Source of the DNA: Gloeopeniophorella convolvens
Taxonomy: Eukaryota; Basidiomycota; Agaricomycetes; Russulales
Direction of reading: 5' to 3'
Assembly (NCBI GenBank): GCA_022496205.1
Contig: WTXD01000002.1
Location: forward strand, 1,279,677 to 1,343,676
DNA: 64,000 nucleotides
The notes beneath the pieces are model-generated. The model was not told where the DNA came from and ran no database searches. It was given only the letters and a program-made list of their open reading frames with translations. The first letter of the stretch is position 1, and every line of letters starts with the position of its first letter. The translations under genes and the position numbers were made by a program. Shown one piece after another: positions 9,540 through 22,400 of this stretch.

Positions 9540-12500
9540 ATGGCTGCGGCATTCTCTCCAACACAAGGGGAGGTCGCTCTTGTAAACCAGATTTTCAACA
9601 AGAACGACCCCCAGAAGTTTGGCGTCATCACTGGCGACCTCGCCGTCAGCATATTCGGCGGCTCCAACCTCAACGCTACAACACTCGGGCAAATATGGGG
9701 AATCGCTGACGCGGAGAATCAAGGCTTTCTCACCCGTAAGGGCTTCTCCGTCGCGGTACGCCTCATTGGCTGGGCGCAAAAGGGTGAGACGGTCACCGAA
9801 GAGTTGATCAACAAACGTGAGCGCGACGCGTCTACTCTCCGAAGGCGCCAACTGACATTTCCAACGCCTCCAAGCTGGTCCACTTGCAGTCATTGATGGT
9901 TACTCTTCACCATCTGAGCCGCGCAGGGCCATCAGCCCCTCTCCGAAGTCTCCAGGTCCCCATGTCCCTCCTCCACTGGCTGCACAGGACAAGGCCAAGT
10001 TCACCAAGCTGTTCAACGGCTGCGGCCCTGTGAATGGGCTGCTCACAGGTGTGTTCATGTAGCTTTCCTAGTTTTGTCCGTGCGTTACTGACTCCGGTTT
10101 GCCCCAAGCTGAGAAGGCGCGCGAGGTGTTTGTCAAGTCCAAACTCCCAGTTGAGAAGCTCTCCCAAATATGGTACGCAGTGTTCATGCAGCAGGAAATA
10201 ATCGTATAGTAAACATCCTCCTGCAGGAACCTGTCGGACACTCAGAGTCGTGGATCACTGGATGTTGCCGATTTCATTGTCGCTATGTACCTTATCCAGG
10301 GCTCCATGTCGGGGCAACTCTCCTTCGTACCTACAACACTCCCCCCTGGGCTTTACGAGATGGCCTCCGGCCAGAGCCTCGCGGGCGGAAACGTCACTTC
10401 GCACGCCACGGGAAACAGTGGTTCTTTCAGTCCAGGCGTGTCTGGGATCTTCCCGCAGCACACTGGCTCTGGTGTGGTTCAACCGCAGCTGACGGGTCGA
10501 CCACTGCAACCACAGTTCTCAGGACAGCCTTTGCAAGTGCAGTCGCATCATACTGGCACGAAGCCGGCTCCCGCTGTCCCTCCTATCCCCCCTCGGAACG
10601 CGTCGACCTCGTCGCCCTTCGGGGCTCCATTCGGGCAGCCGTCCCAACCAGCATGGGATGTCACCCCTGCCGAGAAAGCCAACGCGGACAAATTCTTCGA
10701 CACTCTCGATACACAAAAGCGAGGTTACATTGAAGGTGATGTAGCCGTTCCGTTTATGCTGCAGTCAAAGTTGTCCGAAGATGTCCTCGCGCTTGTCTGG
10801 TTTGTCGTCAACTCTTTCAACTTGAAGAGTGACGTCTCACGATTGTATCTAGGGACTTGGCTGACCTCAATAACGATGGTCGTCTCACACGCGATGGCTT
10901 CGCAGTTGCCTGGCATCTGATCCAGGGTAAACTCGCGGGGAAAGACATACCTTCCGCTTTACCTCCTTCCCTGGTTCCGCCATCCATGCGGGTAGCTGCT
11001 GCTCCCGCGGTATCTCCATTCCAGCCTCCGGCTTCAGACTCGCTCAGGGATCTGCTCTGGGATGACTCCCCCTCGTCGCCCCCGTCAACCCAGCCACAGC
11101 CGACGGTTCTGCAGCCACAGAAGACTGGACCCATCGTCTCACAGTCCGCGTTTACCCCACCCACTCCGTTCTCACCTCCTCAGGCTCTTCCTAGGGCCCA
11201 AGGACAGGATCCTTTCGGCGCCTCGGGTGAGCGCATACCCTTTGCAGAGATTGAGATGCTTACATATCGTCCTGTAGTTTTGAACAAGGATCTTCTCGGT
11301 GACGATGACGAGTCTGGAACATCCTCTCCTCCAATCCACGATCACTCTGCGGAAATCGGCAATCTGCAGAACCAGCTCCAGTCAACAACTCGTTCTCTCG
11401 ACACCACGAAGGCAGAGCGGATTAATGTCGAAGTCAATGTCCAGAACCAGGCCGCGCAGCTTTCTGCCCTTCAAACTCAACTGAGCTCCGCGAAGGCCGC
11501 ATACGAGACAGAATCTCGTCTTCTCGGCACCCTTCGGGAACGATTTAGTGTCCAGTCGGCCGAGATTCAGAAGGCAAGAGAGGAGCTCATACGCGCAGAG
11601 AGCGACCTCAGCGCCGTCCGAGTCGAGAAGGCCGAGGTAGAACAAGGTGTCCTCCGCGACAAGGAAGAAGTACGCGGACTGCAGCGTAAGATGACGGAGA
11701 CCGGATCGATCATCGAACAGGCCAAGTTAGAGATTGAGAAGGCGAAGAAGGACGCGAAGCAGCAAAAGGGGCTTCTGGCCATTGCGAAGAAGCAGCTTGC
11801 GACAAGAGAGGCTGAAAGGGCAAAGGTTGAGAAGGAGCTCCAGGAGGCCGCCGCAGAAGCCGAGGAGGCTCTTAAAGAACACGAGGCTGCGGAGGCCGAG
11901 CTCATGAAGGAGCCCCTTGCGCCGGCTCCTGCAAACGGACGTGCGCTTGCGCCTTCTCCGTCGTTATCAGGAGACAGCGTTACATTCGCCGCTGCGCAAC
12001 CACTCCCGGGTACGCCAGGGAGCCCTGCGTCGGCGAGTGGCTCTCTGCTTGGGAAGAGCAACAATCCGTTCGATCGACTTGTCACGAGTCCTGGATCTCG
12101 GTCTCAATCGCCATTCCTTCCTTTCGCCAACAACTCCGTTCCTACCCCAACTACCATGACTTCTGCGCCGGATGAGGCTCCCACCAACGATGATCCATTC
12201 ACTTTCGACCAAGCGTTCGGCAGCGAGGAGGCGAAGCCTACTCCCGATGCCAATGACGCTGCAACAACTCCCGAACAACTGTCCACTCCAAAGATTTCAG
12301 CGGGTTCGCATATCGTCGCTAATGAAGAGATATCGTCGCCTTCCAGCGATCACGATTTGTTCAGTACCCCGCCAATGTCTGCACGGGATGCTTTGCCGTC
12401 GGGGTCACCTGTAGCTGTCACAGCGGAGCCGGAGGTCCTCAGCTTCCCGCCGCTCGATGCTCCCACTACTGCACCAGCACCCGGCCAGCAGGCAGAGGCT

Positions 12501-12706
12501 CATACCGATATCAACACTCAACTCAAAGAACTCGAGGTGGAGGAGTCGGATTCGAGCGACGACGAAAGCGAAGATGAGACCCCACTCGCGAACTTGGTCT
12601 CCCGGTCAGCTTCCGCCCCAAACCCAGCAGATGTTGTAAAACAGGCACCAGTCACCAATGGGCATGCGTCGCCCCCCACTTCAAATGATCTTCCCCCGCC
12701 TGTCGT

Positions 12707-12761
<55 letters not shown>

Positions 12762-13962
12762 ACCACCTCGCCCCTGCCCTCTGCAGAAGTTCATAACAAC
12801 AACCCATTCCCGTCTCCTCCTGCTCCTGCGCAAAGCACCAACCCTTTTCCACCCCCAGCCACGATTGGGAGCCCCTTCGGATCCGCTACGGCTTCTCCTG
12901 AGCCTCCGAGGGCGAACACGACCGACTTTGACGAGGCCTTTGGCAAGTTCCCTACCTCAGCGCCCCCCACATCCGAGAACAATTTTACGTTCGATTCATT
13001 CGATGATAACTTTGACTTCGCCACCGCAGACGCCGCCGTATCTTCGTCGGGCGCCGCTGCTCCCGCTGCTACCTCGACTGCCTTCCCGCCTGCGCCAACG
13101 AACGCTAACGGCTTCAAGGTCCCCCTTTCCCCTACCCGGAGCGCCGGCTTTGACAGCGCGTTCATTCCCCAGCCGCTTGCTGCGGCACCTGCACCCCCAC
13201 TGGCGGTTCCTGAGGGCCTCCCTTCGCTGCCCCAGATTGCCGAGTCGAAGCCGTTTTCGTTCGACGATGCCTTCGCGTCAAGCATCTTGCCCACGCCTGC
13301 TGCTCCAATTCAAGCTGCTTCCAGCCAGCCTCCATCCAGCACTGAGGCGCCGAGCCTGTCATTTGACGACGCCTTTGCATCTGTCCCCGCTCAGGGTGAC
13401 AGCGGATTCGGCACAGCATCGTCTAGGGCTTCGTCGATTCCGCAAGCCAACCAACCCCCTGCTGGCTTGACAATGTTCCCTTCGAGCTCCCCCGTAAGGG
13501 GACAGGCGTCCCCTCGTGAAATATCTGGCTTCACGTCCTCACCACCTCCCCGGGAGACTTCTCCGCCGCCTCGTGTATCTTCCCCCAAAGGACGGCCTTC
13601 GACCTCATCTTCCAAGGAGAGCGGCGAGAAGGCCAAAGAACAGACACGTCACTCGAAGCTCAGTGTAAGTTGTTTTGTTCTCTACCGCGTGGACGGAACG
13701 GACATTGAATTTGGCTCAGATTCGCCTGCCATTTGGGAAGAAGAAGAAGACACAGGACTCGCTTCCTCCTTCACAGCTGTCCCAGCACCTGGCACCGATC
13801 GTGGACGAAAATGTGGGAAGGGCCACGCCGGCGGTCGATGATGACGTTGAGCCTGTGAAACAGCTGTGCAGCATGGGCTTCAGCCGCACACAGGCCGTCG
13901 CGGCCCTCGAGGCCAATTCATACGACTTCCAGCGGGCATTGAACAGCCTCCTTAGCGGTTGA
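9540..13962 (+). CDS. EDE1: Ede1/Eps15-like endocytic scaffold with three EH domains, coiled coil and UBA
   Basis: Early-arriving scaffold of clathrin-mediated endocytosis that recruits NPF-containing adaptors and ubiquitinated cargo. EH1 covers residues about 5-95 (FNKNDPQKFGVITGDLAVSI, IWGIADAENQGFLTRKGFSV). EH2 is about 115-200 and split by introns (VFVKSKLPVEKLSQIW). EH3 is about 290-400 (DKFFDTLDTQKRGYIEGDVA, then DLADLNNDGRLTRDGF after an intron). A long coiled coil spans residues about 520-710, followed by a Pro/Ser/Ala-rich region with NPF repeats such as NNPFDRL and NNPFPS and repeated FDDAFAS/FDEAFGK motifs. An 18-residue alanine run is encoded at 12708-12761. The C-terminal UBA domain reads VKQLCSMGFSRTQAVAALEA. 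About five introns; about 1,370 residues, a normal size. ATG at 9540-9542 starts right at EH1. Confidence 0.94.
12708..12761 (+). repeat. GCA trinucleotide repeat encoding polyalanine in EDE1
   Basis: Seventeen GCA codons in a row plus one GCC encode 18 alanines in the disordered region of Ede1. The tract is nearly pure, so it is likely length-variable between strains. In the opposite orientation it reads as a TGC repeat with long open frames, which are shadows. Confidence 0.95.
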
Positions 13963-14293
13963 AGGATGCATATGCGTATGGACAATGGACTTTGTACGGA
14001 AAGGGGTGGTCACGTATCGAGCTCTATTACTTATGACTCCATTCGTTCGTTCTGGTTTCCGCACCTATTATCGCCGAGTCACTCCTTTGTCTACTCTTTT
14101 CTGCTACTCTTGGTTGCTCGTTCCTTAAGAAATTCTAATATCTGGATACCGCTCGAAAGCGTTCTGATTCTGTCCTGGCTGCGTTGCGACTTGTGCTCGT
14201 TCGGGCAGAGCCGACCCGAACTAAATGATTATTTATTGACCCACACTTGCCTCATAGCAAAATCCCCGTCCAACGACTCTCACCTAGTCACTC
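13963..14293. other. Gap between EDE1 and PDE1
   Basis: About 330 bases between two plus-strand genes. It is AT- and pyrimidine-rich around 14040-14130, consistent with a 3' end followed by a promoter. No other feature is visible. Confidence 0.5.
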
Positions 14294-15611
14294 ATGCCCA
14301 CCTTTGACCTGGTCGTCGTGGGCAGCGGCGGAGGACCTTACGAAACTAATTTATCTTCGTATGCTGTATTTCTCCTCACACGACTCGTCTCACTTTAGGC
14401 CGACCAGGTACTTATTTAAGCCATGTGACGCTTCCTGGACGGATGGAATAATCGCTCTCGAGGCAGGTGAGCACTGCGTTCGCACGTCCTGCATCACGCA
14501 CAACATATTCGCTCACCTTCGTCCGAACGTCCAGGCTCGGGGATCGGAACGCTGCACCAACTCATCAGCCGCGACGCGACGCTCTTTGGAGACCTCTCTG
14601 CGACGCAGGTGTATTCGCGTATTCGGTGAGCGGGACCGCGCTAGCCGTTTTCGCGGATTGCATGAATGCGAGTGTCCAATCTGCGTCCTCCAGATGTTTC
14701 CTCATCAGCCATGCCCACTTGGACCATGTCAACGGTCTCATCCTGTCGGCCGGGTCCTTCAACGGACCCAGGAAACGTATCCACGCTGCGCAGCGTGCCC
14801 TCGAATGCCTGGAGACCGTCTTTTCGGACCGAGTCTGGCCAAACCTTGCGTCGTGGGACGTGAACGACGATGCCCATAAGCTCCTTTATGACCCGTGCGT
14901 GCACCGCTCTACCGCCTGCGCGCCACCGTCTTACGCGTAGCAGTCTCAAATTTGATAGGGACTACAGGACCGTCTTCCGCGACGTGTCTGTGAACATGAT
15001 GCCAGTCCTGCATGGCACCAACGAGACGCTAGGCGAGTACGAGTCGTCTGCCTTCTTTGTCCGGCACGACCCCTCTGGCAAGGAGTTCCTCTTCTTCGGC
15101 GACGTATCGCCCGACAGCCTCACCGCCACCCCGCGGACGATCGCCGTCTGGCGCGCCGCCGCCCGGAAAATTCCGGACACGTTGTCGACCCTCTTCATTG
15201 AGTGCTCGTGGCCGTCTGGCCGGCAGGACGAGCATCTTTACGGGCATCTGAGTCCGGAGCATCTGGCCGACGAGCTTGTCGCTCTCGCGGCGGAAGTCAC
15301 CCAGGCGCGCCTTGCGCGGAACGACGACGCCAGCTCGCTTCCTAAGCGGAAGAAGCGGCGCCCAAACTCATCCGAAGCTACGCCTTCGGGGCCGCTCGCT
15401 GGCCTGCGCATCTATATTGTGCATTGCAAGGAGGATCTGGAACGGAAGTACAGTCGGCCGATACACCATGTTATCCGGGATCAAGTTAGGGTGCTGGTTC
15501 AAGCAAAGAACCTGGGCGCAGAGGTCCTGAGCGCTGAGCAAGGAATGACGATTAGTAAGTGTGTTAGCACCCAGGAGCTCCATCTCACAAACTATCTCCT
15601 CAGCCATATAA
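14294..15611 (+). CDS. PDE1: Low-affinity 3',5'-cyclic-AMP phosphodiesterase, class II
   Basis: Class II cyclic nucleotide phosphodiesterase with a metallo-beta-lactamase fold, which lowers cAMP in the PKA pathway. The start at 14294 gives MPTFDLVVVGSGGGPYETNL, the glycine-rich family N-terminus. Spliced exons join into DGIIALEAGSGIGTLHQLIS and then the metal-binding motif SHAHLDHVNG. Next come LASWDVNDDAHKLLYDP, NMMPVLHGTNETLGEYESSA, KEFLFFGDVSPDS, TLFIECSWPSGRQDEHLYGH and LAGLRIYIVHCKEDLE, the order expected for Pde1. The last intron (donor in ATTA|GTAAGT, acceptor at 15603) leaves a short tail ending TI, with TAA at 15609-15611. About 370 residues, five or so introns. It converges on the striatin gene. 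Confidence 0.92.
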
Positions 15612-15915
15612 CCTATCATTTATCCGAACAAGTGAACTTTTTCTCGGCGGGATATATAGCACCATCATGTACTCTAGCCACTGTAGCCATACGCACCGTT
15701 GGACTCGCACTGTATCGATATTTTTTTTTCCGATTTAGGCTCTGCTTCATCCCCTGAGCGTGCCACATAGCAACGCTAATACTTCCAAGGCTGGGTAAAT
15801 GACTACCGGGGTGTCGGCAGTCCTGTCGTTCCTCGGAGAGTTCGGGTACGGAGATTATAAACAGTAAATGGTGAAGCGAAAGGCGAGTCATCTCGATAGC
15901 TCGGAGGTATACAGA

Positions 15916-18654
15916 TTACGACGACGCGTAGAGCTTAACGATACCATCTGCACCCGCACTAGCCATGAAAGGCAGAGAAGGATGGAACTGCACATCGAGC
16001 ACACCCTCAATCGCCTTCTTGCGGTGGCTCGTGATCTCCTGAATACATGCCTTTGTCCCGAGAATATCCCAGAAGCGAATGGAGCAGTCATGACCACCGG
16101 AGACCAAGGAGAAACCGGCAGCGTCTATGGACAGAGAGGTCACACCATCTAGATGGGCCGGCATGGAGTACGTGCATTGGCCTGGGGCACGTCAACACCT
16201 GCGGGAACGTTATTATCGAGGAAAACCAACCTGAATTGATGTCGTAGACGCTTATATACTTGTCCTCATGGGCGGTAATGAGCAGAGGCATGGTTGGGTG
16301 TGACACGATGTTGTTCACTTGTGAAAGACCGCCGTCTGAGTGAAAATATTGAGCTGCCTGGACACGCGAGATTGACACGGTACTTACCCGATCCTGGTTC
16401 CCCGTGCAGAACGGTCAACTCTTTCCCATGCTCGATGTCGAATATCTTGATCGTTGCATTCTGATATGCAACGGCAACTTTCTTCAAGTCAACCTTGATG
16501 GCTTCAACAGCGGTGACACCTGGAAGATCATCTGACTCCTCGCCGGTGTAGTCCATTCCGTTGTAGGTCCATGAAAGGCGCAACGAGCCACAGCCAGATG
16601 CGTCGCTGACGTCCCACACTTTCACTGACCCTTCCGCGCCACCGCTGATGAGCGTGCACTCGTCGCGTACGAGTGCAAGGTCCCAGACGGCATCTGTGTG
16701 TCCAATAAGCTCGCCACGGAAGCGTGAGGCGTCATAGGGTGCGTAGGTTGTATGGCTTGATGGCGGGAGCGCCCAAACGCGCACCGTCGAGTCGAGGGAA
16801 GCGGAATAGACGAGCTGCTTCGATGATGCGATGATAAGGCGGGTGATGGCCGCAGAATGTCCACGAAGGGTAAGTTGAGGCTCTACTTCTGTGACTGGGC
16901 GGGAGCTGTGCATGGAGGATATTTAGTGAATTGGACAATGAGCAGAGTAGGGTAACGTACTTGGACGAGGCGAGCCCAGCGACGTCTGTTCGCCAAATTT
17001 TGACCGTACAGTCATCACCACCAGTCGCGAGACACAGTTCGGTAGGATGGAAGGCAATTGCTCTGACTGCATCAAGGTGGCTGCGGGCATATAAGGGTTA
17101 AGGAAGCATGAGTAGATTATGCTGCTTACTTTCTCAACGTTCTCTTAGTTTTCCACACCTTCGTCCCTTCACCTTCTCCTAGAACATTGGACTCATCCTC
17201 CTCAACCTCAGCGTCGTCCTCCTTGACATCCTCATCATCCTCCCTCGGACGGCGGTCCCAAGTGCTGTCGGCAAGCCCCCCGGCGGGGCCAGCATACGGC
17301 AGGCCCAATTTATTCCTCCATTCCTCCTTGTCATCAGGGCGGAAAATAGAGGTGCGTGACTGAGCCTCAAGCAGGCCATCCTCCTTTTCCTTTTCCGATT
17401 CAGGAGTCTGGACGGACTGCACCGATGTAGGCTGACCAGCTTGTTGCTGGGGAACTTGATACTGGCCCAGGGGGTTCTGCTGGGAGGACAATGGTGTCAT
17501 CCCAGGCCCACGCTCGAGGGATGATACCTGAGCTCCTGCGGCGGATGAACCTGACGGAGGCCCTGACATAACGTTCATACTGTTGAGGAGCGGGAAGTCT
17601 TTTCCAACGTCTGGCATGATCTTGCGCGGGCGGGCGCTGTAGGCCATCTGATCGAACGAGGGTACATTGGGAAGTGAGACAGGGAGGCTGGAGTTTGACG
17701 CGAGTTGCCGGGTAGGCAAAGGGTTCATAGCTTGGGAAGATGTAAGATATTGAATCTCTTGCAAGCACCTACAACGAATGAGCGAAATGAACGGGTTGCT
17801 CCAGGTTGTCTAGTGACGTACTGTTTGAGATAGTCCCTGCTACGAGCACGGCTCTTGGGGTCACGACCAAGCTGCGGCTTACCCATGGTAGCCAGGGAGG
17901 CTGGACCATTCGTATTCGTCCAGCTGGATGACGATGGTCCTGCCCACGTGCTCAGTCGGTTTGAACCAGCGACGACGGCACCATTCGTTCCTCTCTCGGG
18001 GGGTAAAGGGGAATCTCCGAGCCATTAGCAAGGGTATTTGTAGATTTCAAATGCGTTTACCTTCGCTGTGAGGAGAGCTAGCACTGCTGCCTTCCTTGTG
18101 ACTGGAAGTCTCGTCCTTCTGTGAGGTGGATTGCAACGACGCAAGCTTTGCCGGGGGTATCGACTGGCCAGCAGAAGATGCAGGCTGGGATAGCTGCTTG
18201 GAGCTGCGAATGGGTGACATGTTAGATGCTAAATGCTAGAAGGGAGACGGGGGCGCACCGCTCGACACGAAGGGCGTACTCCAACATTTTGATGCGCCGC
18301 ATCAGGTCAACCTTGATATTCTCGAAGGAACGACGCTCCCCTTCTAAGAGAGCTATGCGTGCCTAAGCAAAGAACAGCATGGCATGAGCTGGCCGGGCAA
18401 AGTGGCATCGAGGTGGCAGGACGAACGCGCATCTCAGCTCGCTCGATTTCCCATTCGTTACGGTCGCGTTCATACTTGCGCCACTCAGATTGGAGGAAAT
18501 GGAGCACGTTCGAGAGTGTGAAGTCTTGACCATTGAGAGGAGGAGGGGGGACATCAGCTGGACCGTTCTGTGGCTGTTGAGACTGGGCAAGCTGGGGCTG
18601 CTGTTGAATTATGGAAGGCCCTTTGGAGGACATGCCCTGCACGGAGCCCAGCAT
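15916..18654 (-). CDS. PRO11: Striatin (STRIPAK scaffold), WD40 protein
   Basis: Striatin family scaffold of the STRIPAK phosphatase-kinase complex (Pro11 in Sordaria, Far8 in yeast), needed for cell fusion and fruiting in filamentous fungi. The N-terminus is Gln/Pro-rich, then TLSNVLHFLQSEWRKYERDR and RNEWEIERAEMR begin the coiled coil, continued after an intron by RIALLEGERRSFENIKVDLM and RRIKMLEYALRVER. A disordered middle with acidic patches follows (residues about 150-400). The C-terminal half is a WD40 propeller, with YSASLDSTVRVWALPP, LISGGAEGSVKVWDVSDASG, FSLVSGGHDCSIRFWDILGT and FMASAGADGIVKLYASS at the stop. Two nearby starts are possible, 18654 (MLGSVQG) and 18633 (MSSKGPS); an even longer one exists at 18708. 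At least seven introns. Confidence 0.92.
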
Positions 18655-18962
18655 GGTGGAGGCAAGATGCGAGGCGACGAAAAGGGCAAGGAATTGCCCG
18701 GCGTTCACGCTCGACGCAACGGTCGCAGTTGGGAGAGGGAGAGAGTGAGGGTGATGTCGTGGCTGGCGTGTGCAACTAGTCGCGTGTCGCGCGGCTACAC
18801 GGACTGTCCAATGCAGAGCACCGCACAGCTACTACATGAACTACCATGACCTCCTGCCAACTTTTACAACCGCTATCGCCTCGCATGCTGTCTCTACTTC
18901 TTGCCAGACCTGTTTTGTTTCCGCATTAGACATTTCATGTACTCCCGTGCGATATACGGAGC
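18655..18962. other. Gap between striatin start and TMA7 stop
   Basis: About 310 bases between two minus-strand genes; it should contain the striatin promoter. A GAGAGGGAGAGAGTGAGGG purine run at 18731-18750 reads as a pyrimidine tract on the coding strand, common just upstream of fungal starts. Nothing else is recognised. Confidence 0.45.
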
Positions 18963-19312
18963 TTACTTCTTAATGCCGCCTCCAACAGGCGCTCCGCCTG
19001 CATGCACCCAAGTCAGCAATACCATCTACCACCAAGCGGCAGGCATTCTACCTTTCAGCGCTGCACGAGAGTGACATCGCTACGGTCAGCGTCAACCCGT
19101 AGCAGTAGATTTAGCATTTGCAAACCTTTGTCTTTAGCTGCTTTCAGCGCCTCAGCATCAGCTTTCTTTTTCGCTTTGAAAGCTGCATCCTCCTCGTCCT
19201 CCTCCCTCTTCTCCTTTTTCGGAGCCTACACCCCCTTAGAAACCTGAATGTAGCAGGCAGCGAGTGAGTTCACCTTCAGGGGCTTAAGTTTACCTCCTTG
19301 TCTGCCGGACAT
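18963..19312 (-). CDS. TMA7: Translation machinery-associated protein 7 (TMA7), four short exons
   Basis: Very small conserved eukaryotic protein that co-purifies with ribosomes. The frame is split by three short introns, so no long open frame shows it. Exon 1 from 19312 encodes MSGRQGGKLKPLK. Exon 2 encodes APKKEKREEDEEDAAFKAKK and KADAEALKAAKDK. Exon 3 is only a few codons (ALK), and exon 4 encodes GGAPVGGGIKK with TAA at 18963-18965. All joins use GT...AG and keep phase. The product, about 60 residues, matches TMA7 along its whole length: the basic start, the lysine-rich acidic middle and the Gly-rich GGG-IKK end. It is divergent from the hydrolase gene across 130 bases. Confidence 0.88.
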
Positions 19313-19442
19313 TTCGTGATCAATGTGGATCAGTCGATAGTGAGGAAAAGACAAGCCCTGGACCCTGGGGTCTGAGTTCAGTGCCACCGCAGTCGAGAGA
19401 TATTAAAAACCCTAACGCCCACGTTCAACAACCTCTCCCTCG
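19313..19442. promoter_or_regulatory. Divergent promoter between TMA7 and the hydrolase gene
   Basis: Only 130 bases lie between the two start codons, so promoter elements must be shared or interleaved. A CCGCAGTCGAGAG stretch and an AT-rich ATATTAAAAACC (19398-19409) are visible; the latter is a possible TATA-like element about 35-45 bases upstream of the hydrolase ATG. Confidence 0.4.
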
Positions 19443-22400
19443 ATGCACGGCCTCCGCTCCTGGACTGTCCGTATCGCTCAAAATTGGGATGTCCGTGCTG
19501 GTCCCTCCTTGCAATCGCGCCTGCTGCAATGCTCTCAACCTGTTTACTTTCTACATAGGTCCTCGGTCCGTTCCCTATTCACGCGAGAGAGCAACACTTT
19601 CTCTCCCCGTCCTTCCCCCTCGACTGTGCGCACTCCACGCTTGTCATATAACCGACCCTTTCGTTAATATTTTACCCGTCTCCTATCAGTGACCGAACCT
19701 GTTGATCTCGAAGCGTCGCATCCCTCTTCGCTGGCGGATGGTGGACTTGTCCATTGGTCCAAGGCTTCAATGGACCATACTGGGCGTCTCTCCGTGTCGT
19801 TCCCGCACATTCGGTGCGTTGGTTAACAAATGGTAGCCAACAGCTCAGTCTGAGTGCCTTGAAATTCAGCTGGGCCTCGCTGAGAGCGACAGAAGGCTGG
19901 GCAGGCCTGCAGCACCATGCAATCCTGCGCACTACCCTCACTGTTTTTCCACCTCAACATGACTCGCAAGAAATGCATCCCTTCCCAAATTTGCTGATAG
20001 AACTCAAACAAGGTTCCTTCTTTGCTCTCACACCTGCCGATGGCAGAGGGGAATCGGACCCCGACGCGATACCTGAGTGGTATTCGGGAAACATATACGA
20101 GATGGACCATGCACCTGCTCAACTTGTCAAATTTCCAACTGTTCCTTCCACGGTCTCACCCACTGTGTATCGCTTATATATTAGCGGTGATTACGAGGTT
20201 CTCCGCCAACCCCACTGTCCTTGTATTGTCCGCTTAGGCACGACGAACAGATCAGATTGTTTGGCGACCCAAGGCATGTCGGCTCCGAAACCCCGACACT
20301 CGGCCTAGCCGTCCAGGCCTATTTTGAATCGCCTAAGGTTGGTGTGGTGCGGCAGGTAGCCAACGATGTGATTCCCGAATTCGTCGAAGGCTTTGCATTC
20401 GGAGACGCACTTGGCATTGGCCTGAGGTGTTTACGCGACTGGTGGACGATCAAGGCCATCTCGCTCTCCCCGAAATTGCATGAATCAGTGAGATATAACA
20501 TATCTAGGTTCTATATGCTAGCGGACGCTTACTAACATGTCATGCAGGGTCTCGCTCTCTCTCTGGTTGCCGAAATACGATTGGCCCCAGGCCAGACCCG
20601 AGTCCTTCCCGTTCGCATCTCGCAATCCAAGCCATTTACGGACGATACGCTCTCATTCGACGTACACGCTGATTCAGGTGGATCGACGGTGATTCTTCCC
20701 GTCAAGGTCGATGTTTCCCAACTTGGTCACTGGTCAAGCGCAGGAGTCTCCAAGGCTATGAGGGCGTCGTATTTCTCTACTGACACGGGCCCCATGACGT
20801 TCATGGTTCTCTCTCCTGCGGAAGCGAATGCCCCTGGGACTCGGAGCCCACCAGTACTTGCGTTACGTGCGATAATTGGCCCCACTTACGGGATCATAAT
20901 CTGACAAAGGGTCAGACGGCGCGGGCGTCGATATCCTGAAGCATCATTTCTGGGTTGAAGCTGTTCCTCGTCAAAAACATAGTTGGATTATCTTTCCTTC
21001 GGGTAGAACTCCATGGGTGCGCTATAGCACACCAATACCTCAGGGCCATCTGATAGTCGCAACTCACAGGGCCTCGATTGGCACGGCGTTAGCTCAGCAG
21101 ATGCATGGGATTCTGTGTCTGCGCTGGCAATAATTCTAGGAAAACTTGCAGAATGGAATGATTGGATGATATCGCAAGAGAAGGTCGTCATCATTGGACA
21201 TTCAAATGGCGGACAAGGGACCTGGCATAACGCTGCTAGATATCCTGATAGGGTATTGGCAGGTAGCTTTTCAAACCCACCCTCTGGTATTTGGCATGCT
21301 CAACAGGAACACCGTGACAGTGGTCCCCGCTGCTGGGTATATCAAGGCGCAAGCGTATGTCCCACTGACTCAGTCGCGGTACGAGCTGGGTCTCCGATCC
21401 CAACTCCCAACGACTCATGGGTTGGCCTGAATAGGTCCTCGCATTTCATGGACCCATCTCTCCGGTCGATCTTGGAAGCCTCATTTATTCCCGACGACAA
21501 CGACTTATTCCTATCTAACATGGTCGACACCCCCGCGCTTGTTGTACATGGGTACAGGGCTTGTACCTCTAAAGTGATTGATGATTTTCATTCCTTTCAG
21601 TGGTGCAGATGACAATGTTCCCACTTGGCACTCAAGGGAATGCGTGAGCGTTCTCAAGACTTGGAGGCAGGACGCGATCGTGAAGCATGCTCACTCACTC
21701 AACCTATTGATGTCCTTACTTAGACCACGCCAGATATCGTGAAGACCCAGGTCAAGGGCACTGGTATCCTTCTGTCTTTCGTAACGACGAAGTTCAGGCT
21801 TTTCTCGATTTAGTACTCAAGGAAGGGCGGGAACCGCGACGTTCTTCTTCGTTCACATTGACGACCGCCGTACCGGCAGAGACCGGTTCTCTACATGGCT
21901 GGCGCATACTGGGGACACTAAACCCTGCAAGGTGTGTGTCGAAGGTTGACCCCTTTCGAAGCGCGCGCTCATCCATGGCCTACCGAACTAGTTTGGCGCG
22001 CCTGACAGTGACACTGTGCGGCGACCACGCCACGGTTGATACTTCCAACGTGAAAAGCTTCAGTATCGACAGCACTTTGTACCAGGGAATCAAGGGAATG
22101 ACCATTGACGGATGCGCTCACGCGTTTCCCGCGGATTCTAGCACACTGGTCTACATCCGAAGACGTTCAGGTAGATGGGACTTGGTGTGTGAAATTCCCG
22201 AAATACAGGAGCAATTTGTTTATACTAGGCGTAGACTCTCTGTGCCAGGGACTCACCGCCGACCCCTCAGCGCTCCACGCGACCGTATACCGCCCTGAGC
22301 TCTCGCGGGCCGATTTTAATCGTAGTTTCAGGCGACTTACAGAGTCGGGGGATGTCAATCGCACTTCGGCTTGCCCATGATCTGTGGATGTATTTCAAGT

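Noticed and set aside
12652..12852. Minus-strand frame with a long poly-Leu stretch opposite EDE1.
   Set aside because: It is the reverse reading of the GCA repeat.
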